From Margaritifera margaritifera (Eukaryota; Mollusca; Bivalvia; Unionida; Margaritiferidae), in NCBI GenBank assembly GCA_029931535.1, contig JAQPZY010001628.1:612001-676000 (forward strand): 64,000 bases of DNA, in the 5' to 3' direction. The translations under genes and the position numbers were made by a program. Below are positions 58,581-64,000 of the stretch, piece by piece; the first letter of the stretch is position 1, and each line of letters starts with the position of its first letter. The notes under the pieces are model-generated. The model saw only the letters and a list, made by a program, of their open reading frames with translations, ran no database searches and was not told the origin of the DNA.

Positions 58581-59054
58581 TTATTATACAATTAAGATTA
58601 TGATTTCTTATGAACAATACAATAGTCACCATGTGAGTAGTTTTTGTCCATTTGCATGAGAACTTTTGTGCGATTTATGAGTCAGGGAACATTATTTTGG
58701 CTAGATCTGAAAAATGATCTGCTACCAGAAACAGGAGATTATGTTCAGCTATAAAGTTGGCATATAGTGTCTTGGCATGTGTAACTTTATCCACATTTGA
58801 TGCAGATTCCAAAAACATATATTCCAGTGATGGCATATATGTTGTTGCAGTTAATATGCTTTTGTGAGATGGGGTTTCTGTATTCTTGCCACCATAACAG
58901 ACTTAAAAATCAGCTTTTTAGGATGAGTAGAATGCATATTCATGTCCCTTTGAATGTGATTGCAGCCACTGAAATTCCCAATTCCAACCATCATTGAATT
59001 ATGTGTGATATTTCGGTTGCTTGGATTTTGGTGTTTTGGCATTGGCACACTCAG

Positions 59055-59395
59055 ACATCTCGATAAACTTTAAACATTGAAGTCAAACTGACCCAGTTTT
59101 ATGCTACTTGAGCTCTCAAGTAATCCAACCATAATCAATTAACATCTTTAATCCTGTCCAAATTACTTTTAATCATACATAGTATAGACTCTAATCGAGC
59201 TTGACAACATTAAGCACAGAAGCAGAACATACCTTGTGGAGCAAATCAAAGTAATGTTTATTGTTTTATGCTGATTGAGCTCTTTAGGAACCCAACCATA
59301 ATCAATTAACGTCTTTAATACTTTTGGAATTACTTCTGTTCACACATAATATAATCCACCTCGATAAACTTCAAACAATGAAGCCAGCCGACCAT
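59055..59395. repeat. Diverged direct repeat, ~2 copies
   Basis: 'aaccataatcaattaacatc' (59127) recurs at 59292 with 'gagctct' before and 'attacttnt' after; 'tcgataaactttaaacattg' (59060) recurs at 59363. Confidence 0.75.
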
Positions 59396-59592
59396 GCCGA
59401 CAGGATCAAAGGGTGAAATTAGCTACTACATTGTCTTGCCCTGCTTAAGCCAGTTCACAATCATATGATCACAAGCAGTATTACCATAAATATACTACAC
59501 TAGAACAAAAAAAAATGGAATAAATTAAATTTTTCACTAATAATTTTGCATACACGGGACATTTCAGCGAGTGACGGGAGGGATATGAGATA

Positions 59593-59629
59593 CTCCTGAA
59601 CTCAGGAGAAAAACCCTCCCATGCGGGAG
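59593..59629. other. Two adjacent short hairpins in a GC-richer patch
   Basis: CTCCTGAACTCAGGAG (59593-59608) and CTCCCATGCGGGAG (59616-59629). The patch 59555-59630 ('gagtgacgggaggg') differs in composition from the intron around it and could be the edge of E4 or another repeat. Confidence 0.6.
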
Positions 59630-60330
59630 GTTCACATGTGTGTTAATACATTATCTGCTGTTATTACTTCGCTATCTCTTTTCCTGGCACTAATCCCAGT
59701 CCAAGGTGGATATTTCCTCATCCAATTAGTAATTGGATGTCTAGAACAAAAAAAAAAACAACACAATCCCAGTCTGATGTCATATTCACTTCCATCATTT
59801 GGAATATCATCCTTCTTATATTTGGTCTTTGTGCAGTATAACACGTGTCTCTGGGCACTCAAGATTTTTGCTAATTCAAGTATCTTTTGTCATAATTTCA
59901 TTCTATCATATCCATTGCTGTGTTGCAGTTAAAGTTTTCTCCCTAGTATGTTTGTTTATTTACACTTATCAGTGTCCCCGTTTGTCATTCTGTTGTCTTT
60001 TTTTGTGTCCATGCTAAGTGGTGTTTCAATAATTTTATCTCCCTTATTGGTACTGGTGTTGAGTACATTTTACCCATAAGAATTTTGTTTTGGTCATTTC
60101 TTTGCTTTTGTAATTTTATTTAAGTCTTTCAGCATGCCACAAAGTTGGCAACTGAACTTTCAGAGGCTTCTTGGGACACCCACCCCACCTGTTCAGCATT
60201 GTACTAAGTGTACTCTCATGGACAGATGTCCTTTCTGTGCATTGTGGTCAGATGAGATGTGGGAGAGAGCTTCCACTTCTATATAAGTAGGAAAAAGGGA
60301 ACCACCTCCTCTTGTTCTCCGGTGGACTCC

Positions 60331-60650
60331 TCCATTCCAGAGAGGAATCAGTGACACTTCTTGGTGTAGGGAAGATGCCATTTTGCTGATTCTGGAAGGG
60401 ATCAGTGGCACTTTCATGTGTAAGGAAATCTCCAACACACCAATCCCAGAAGGGATCAGTGGCACTTTCTGGTATAAGGAAGTTGTCAGCCTGTCGATCC
60501 TGGGAGGAATCAGTGGCACTTTCTGGTTCAAGGAAGCCTTCAACACGCTGATCCCCAGAGAGATCTAGGGCAATTCCCAGTTCAAGGAAGTCACCAGCAT
60601 GCTGATCCCAGGAGGGATAAGGGCACTTCCCAGTGTAAGGAAGTTGCTGG
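60331..60650. repeat. ~57-60 bp x 5-6 tandem repeat in E4 gag
   Basis: Unit core 'gggatcagtggcactttctg' followed by 'gnnnaaggaagt'. Because the period is near 60 bp, open frames cross it on both strands (minus strand 60193-60546 with repeated KVPLIP). I treat these frames as by-products of the repeat. Confidence 0.85.
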
Positions 60651-60794
60651 CACCCCCAGGCAAGTCCCACTTTTCCAGCATAAGGAAAGCATGGTCTTCT
60701 CCTACTCATTCATCAAGGGGTCAAAATCATTGATCAAGTCAAGATCAGTGAATAAAGACTTCTTGCAATGATCTTCATCACCTAACCAGTTGTT

Positions 60795-60960
60795 ATCTGG
60801 TGACCAGTCACTGGGTCACTGGGTGGAGGCAATGGGCACTGGGTGTTGGGTGCCAGTCACCAGGCAAGGCAACAGATACCAGTCACCAGACACTGGGTTT
60901 AAACACTGGGCACTAGGTACTGGGTACCAGGCACAAACAGGACAACAAATACTGGGGAGC
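60795..60960. repeat. Short degenerate repeats 'CACTGGGT/ACCAGTCAC'
   Basis: 'cactgggt', 'ccagtcacca' and 'actgggtacc' recur irregularly every 15-30 bp. Region is GC-richer than the surrounding introns and lies in the E4 gag area. Confidence 0.7.
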
Positions 60961-61934
60961 AACAAGCCCCCAATAGGGAAGGGGACCCGGTCGAACCCCA
61001 ACCCCTTTCCCTATGTTTCGATTCAATTCCTACAGGGCTTGGGGACATCCACCACAAGGAGGTGAGTCTGGACTGGATTGTCTCCATTTCCCCCATGGCA
61101 CAGTGGATGAGTTTTCCATGGCTCCATTGGTTGGCAGAACAGGCCCTCCCCTTCCACTCCTTCAGCTTCATTATCAAAGAAAAAGGAGGGGGACACCACT
61201 TATCACATTTTACATTGAGAGGGGATTGCCAGTCCACTTCTCCAAGAAGAGAGAAAGGAGCAAGTAGTCTTGTCTCACCATGTCAGCAGAGACAGAACAA
61301 TGAACTATCAATTCTAATGGACTCGAATGAGTTTGAGGATACCCTGATCATGTCATCATGTTCTCATCTAGTGTCCCCATCTCCATCCCATGCTAGTCAC
61401 ACAATGAAAGATGAAGAAGTGTGGACATTTGATAAGATAGTAAACAAACCACAATCTTCCCCAGGATCATCCGGGTCTTCATACAGTAGGATCCTCTTCA
61501 GTTTAGGAAAAAATCTGATCTTCTGCTGCTTCCTCACTCAGCTATGGTACGTGGTGTAGCACAGAAGTTGGCACAAGACCAGGAGGCAGCCAGAGAGCAG
61601 AACGGTTGGTCAGTCCTCTTTTCCACCCTGTCACCCCTTGTTTCAGCAGCTAGATACAGGTTGCATTCAGCTGCTTGGACACTCAAGCCTCTGACCTGGA
61701 TTCAGGAGTATTCCAAGTGTGTTTTCTGATGGAATCTGGACCTGCATCCCAGTCAAGTTGCTCAAAACTATGGAACTTAAGGCTTGAACCTTAGTTACCA
61801 TAGCTTCACATGCCAACCTTTTCTCAGTGGCCTCCAACCATTTATGGGAGGAATCCCTGACAACAGCTGTTTTTGCAGAGACTTCTGGAGGCTGTCACCA
61901 AGACAGCGAGATGCTCATTCTCCAGGGTTTGCAC

Positions 61935-62938
61935 AGATCTGGAAAAGTCCTGGAATTTTCTACTGGTCCTTGAAACGTAGTTGAATTTGTCACAAATTGG
62001 TTTTATCCTGGAAAAGTCCTGGAATTTACTAAAAAAATTGGTTGATTTTTTCAAACTGAACTCCCTTGAATAACTAAAATATAGTTGACAATTTAGTTTG
62101 TATCCAAAAAAAAACTATTTTTTTTGTCATCTGCAAAAACTGCATTCATATAATCACAAAACATATTTAGCACATGGGATAATAGTTTAACAGGGCACTT
62201 TTATCATTGACACTAGTAAATCAGAACATTTGGAACTCTTGGACTTTACCTGTATGTATCGTGTTTTGCAAAGAAATTCACCTAATTGCTTGAGTAAACA
62301 ATCTTAAATGAATAAAGGGTAGTGTGTTTATGAGAGCTCAGTCCATTGTACAAGGTTTGGTTTAAAACATTGAAAGGGAACAAATGAAAGGCATTGTGTA
62401 TGGTGTGTGATTGAATGTTAGACATTTCTAACATGGGTAAAGTGCCCTGAAATCGCATATTAAAGGTGACAAACATAATCAAAATGCCCAGTATCAGCCT
62501 AGTGTAAAAACTGCATAATTCTTTGGTGCTTCTTCTTCACTTGAAAGTGATTCTGATGGAATGAAACAATGATAAATTTGGGTGAGTTAAAAGCACTGCC
62601 TCCACACCGTGACTAGCAGAAGTGCTAAATCTACTGCTTCATGCAGTGTTGAAATTTGTATGACCAAAGATGATGTTCTTAAAGCTGAAATATTGCAGAC
62701 ATTAAAACTTGTGACTGATCACTATTCATATTGGTCTTATGAAAACACAAATAAGTTATTTCAAGCTATGTTTCCTGATGTTTTTATTGGATGTTGTAAT
62801 TCTTAGACATCAACCCAGTTGCATCTGATGGTGAGCTGCAAATAAGATTTATAAAAAAAGATTAGATTTATTTGTCAGAAATAATGCCTGAAAATTTTTA
62901 AATATCCTGGAAAAATCTTGGAATTTTGTCTTGCAGAG
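61935..62938 (+). mobile_element. Repeat element nested in E4, flanked by 'CTGGAAAAGTCCTGGAATTT' copies
   Basis: The E4 reading is interrupted between 'gggtttgcacag' and 'cttgcagagtctg'. 'ctggaaaagtcctggaattt' occurs directly at 61938 and 62009 and, decayed, at ~62906 ('ctggaaaaatcttggaattt'), all in the same direction. 'TTGCACAG' and 'TTGCAGAG' at the two edges could be an 8 bp target duplication with one change. Inside, 62625-62806 encodes KAEILQTLKLVTDHYSYWSY...LFQAMFPD, which I recall as a short domain common in repeats of fish and invertebrates, but I cannot name the family. Confidence 0.55.
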
Positions 62939-63544
62939 TCTGTATGAACCATGATTCTCATTGTTGATGGTACTGTTGGCACGAGTTTCTTCACTTCTGT
63001 AGGGATGGCACCTTGGATTCTTCAGAGGTCTTGCTCGATCACAGCAAAGATCTATTGAGGGTGGCTCCACATCTTATTCAGAAGCTTAATCCCTACAGTC
63101 ACATCCCAAGATCTTCATGATTAACAACACTGGTTGTTGGCCATGGTTCCTGACCCAGCTAAACCAGCTAAGAAGCATCCTCAACCAGAGAGATCTGTTG
63201 GTCCCTCACCTAAATGCTTTAAACAGGGGTCCCAGTGGGACTGCCAGACTGTTGCCTTTAATCCTTTAAATTCCTTCTTCCCCATCATTCATTAAGAGGG
63301 GCTGCTGTAGGAGCCAGGGCAGGAAGCCTGTGGACTCTTTTATCCTAGTCGGCCCTAGGTAGTCACTCCCTCTCCTGCCAAGTGCCCTTCTTCCCAACAT
63401 TCCAGTAGGTGCCTGATTAGGCCGTTTTTTAGAAGCTTGGTTTGACCTAACAGATGTTACAAGAAGAGAGTATTACTGGTTTCATTCTGGGACCCTCCAC
63501 CTCTATCAAGGACCACCATTTGGTTTCAGCAGACTAATCTGGAA

Positions 63545-64000
63545 TCACTTAGGGAAGAGGTATACACCCTTCTAAGGAAGGGAGCTGTACAGAGAGTGAT
63601 AAACACTCCAAGCCCAGATCTTCCTGATTTTAAAATAAGGGGGAAAATTTCACCTTATCAATGATCTTTCCCGTCAAACAAGTTTATTTGGGAACAGCGT
63701 TTGAGGATGGAGACATCAGCCTCAGTCAGGAACACTATAAGGGCGAATGACTGGGCAGTCCCCATAAATGTCAAAGATTCTGATCCACACATCCTCATCT
63801 TCCCCGTCTCACAGGAAATTCCTGCAGCTCTGTCTGGGCAAGGAGGTCTTTAATGTTTGGCTTTTCCTTTGGCCTAGCTTCCTCATACAGAGCCTTTACC
63901 AGGGTGGTGGGAGTAATAGTGGATTACTTAAGATCATTGGGGTGCCCATCATCCAGTATTTCGACAACTGGTTGATACATACACTTCTCAGACTTGTCTT
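63545..64000 (+). pseudogene. E4 reverse transcriptase, partial
   Basis: Frame pieces read NLESLREEVYTLLRKGAVQR (63536), FIWEQRLRMETSASVRNTIR (63682) then ANDWAVPINVKDSDPHILIF, and GVPIIQYFDNWLIHT (63937-63984). These are the DIRS-like RT blocks up to the catalytic xxDD. Here the motif reads YFDN, so the second catalytic Asp is Asn, and in the earlier 'DLKDAY' block the first Asp is also lost (NVKDSD). Stops at ~63660 and ~63850. Truncated by the window end. Confidence 0.75.

Larger units (their letters stand above)
55716..60127. other. Intron after exon 11 up to E4, no gene recognised
   Basis: Besides the MITE, microsatellites and the diverged repeat at 59055, I see no exon of strumpellin or other gene. 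Frames at 57953-58171, 58317-58595 and 59621-59932 are unrecognised and lack supporting context. Confidence 0.5.
60133..61900 (+). pseudogene. E4 gag-like ORF1 (broken, repeat-expanded)
   Basis: The 60133-60260 segment aligns with the Cys-rich starts of E1-E3 (C..C.......C..C..W in mixed frames; 'tttctgtgcattgtggtcag'). 61062-61559 is a 165-codon open stretch with MDSNEFEDTLIMSSCSHLVS and a Ser-rich tail. 61544-61729 (RGVAQKLAQDQEAAREQNGW) resembles a helical gag core. 61790-61930 continues in other frames. Confidence 0.55.
60128..64000 (+). mobile_element. E4: DIRS-like element running off the window
   Basis: Gag-like start follows acceptor-like 'taagtctttcag' (60120-60132), then a ~60 bp repeat block, further gag (61060-61730), a nested repeat insertion (~61935-62938), gag end (62950-63300), and reverse transcriptase from 63545 to the window edge. 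The recombinase and right terminus would lie outside. Less decayed than E1-E3 in the RT part. Confidence 0.75.

Noticed and set aside
60193..60709. Minus-strand frames of 117 and 153 codons
   Set aside because: By-products of the ~60 bp repeat within the E4 gag; orientation opposite to the element and no recognised domain.

Overview
This is a eukaryotic (metazoan) genomic window. It is AT-rich, with long introns, abundant microsatellites and minisatellites, tRNA-derived SINEs and decayed transposons, and no prokaryotic operon structure. The repeat types (a SINE whose tail reads like 'attgttaaaccccacaaaacc', two families of repeat-bearing dispersed elements, several DIRS-like retroelements) fit a marine lophotrochozoan, most likely a mollusc. 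That taxonomic call is an inference.

One real gene is visible. It runs on the + strand and encodes strumpellin (WASHC5), the large helical scaffold subunit of the WASH complex that drives Arp2/3 actin assembly on endosomes. Eleven internal exons (5657..54642) have clean AG/GT borders and compatible phases. They join into 439 uninterrupted codons, roughly residues 427-865 of the ~1159-residue protein. Neither the start nor the stop lies in the window: the 5' exons must be left of position 1 and the 3' exons right of 64000, unless unrecognised.

The introns hold nearly everything else. There are five DIRS-like (tyrosine-recombinase) retroelements or remnants: E0 ~6545-8050, E1 ~14285-19375, E2 ~31031-35706, E3 ~40525-45045 (a chimera of two copies), and E4 ~60128 to the window end. 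Most have inverted terminal repeats, a Cys-rich gag-like ORF start, reverse transcriptase/RNase H and/or a tyrosine recombinase; all are broken by stops and frameshifts. There is also a degraded pogo/Tigger-like transposase gene with a C-terminal PHD-like finger (9828-11602), two fold-back elements, a MITE, tRNA-like SINEs, and two families of elements built from ~150 bp internal tandem repeats (family A, four copies; family B, two copies).

The most unusual features are in the intron between exons 5 and 6. About 4.8 kb downstream of strumpellin exon 5, just past the right end of element E2, lies a tandem array of five decayed partial copies of exon 5 with its 5' splice site (35731-36320). One copy still has an open frame and an intact GT donor. 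After exon 6, starting only ~20 bp from its splice donor, comes a very homogeneous ~85 bp minisatellite of about 41 units (36781-40225).
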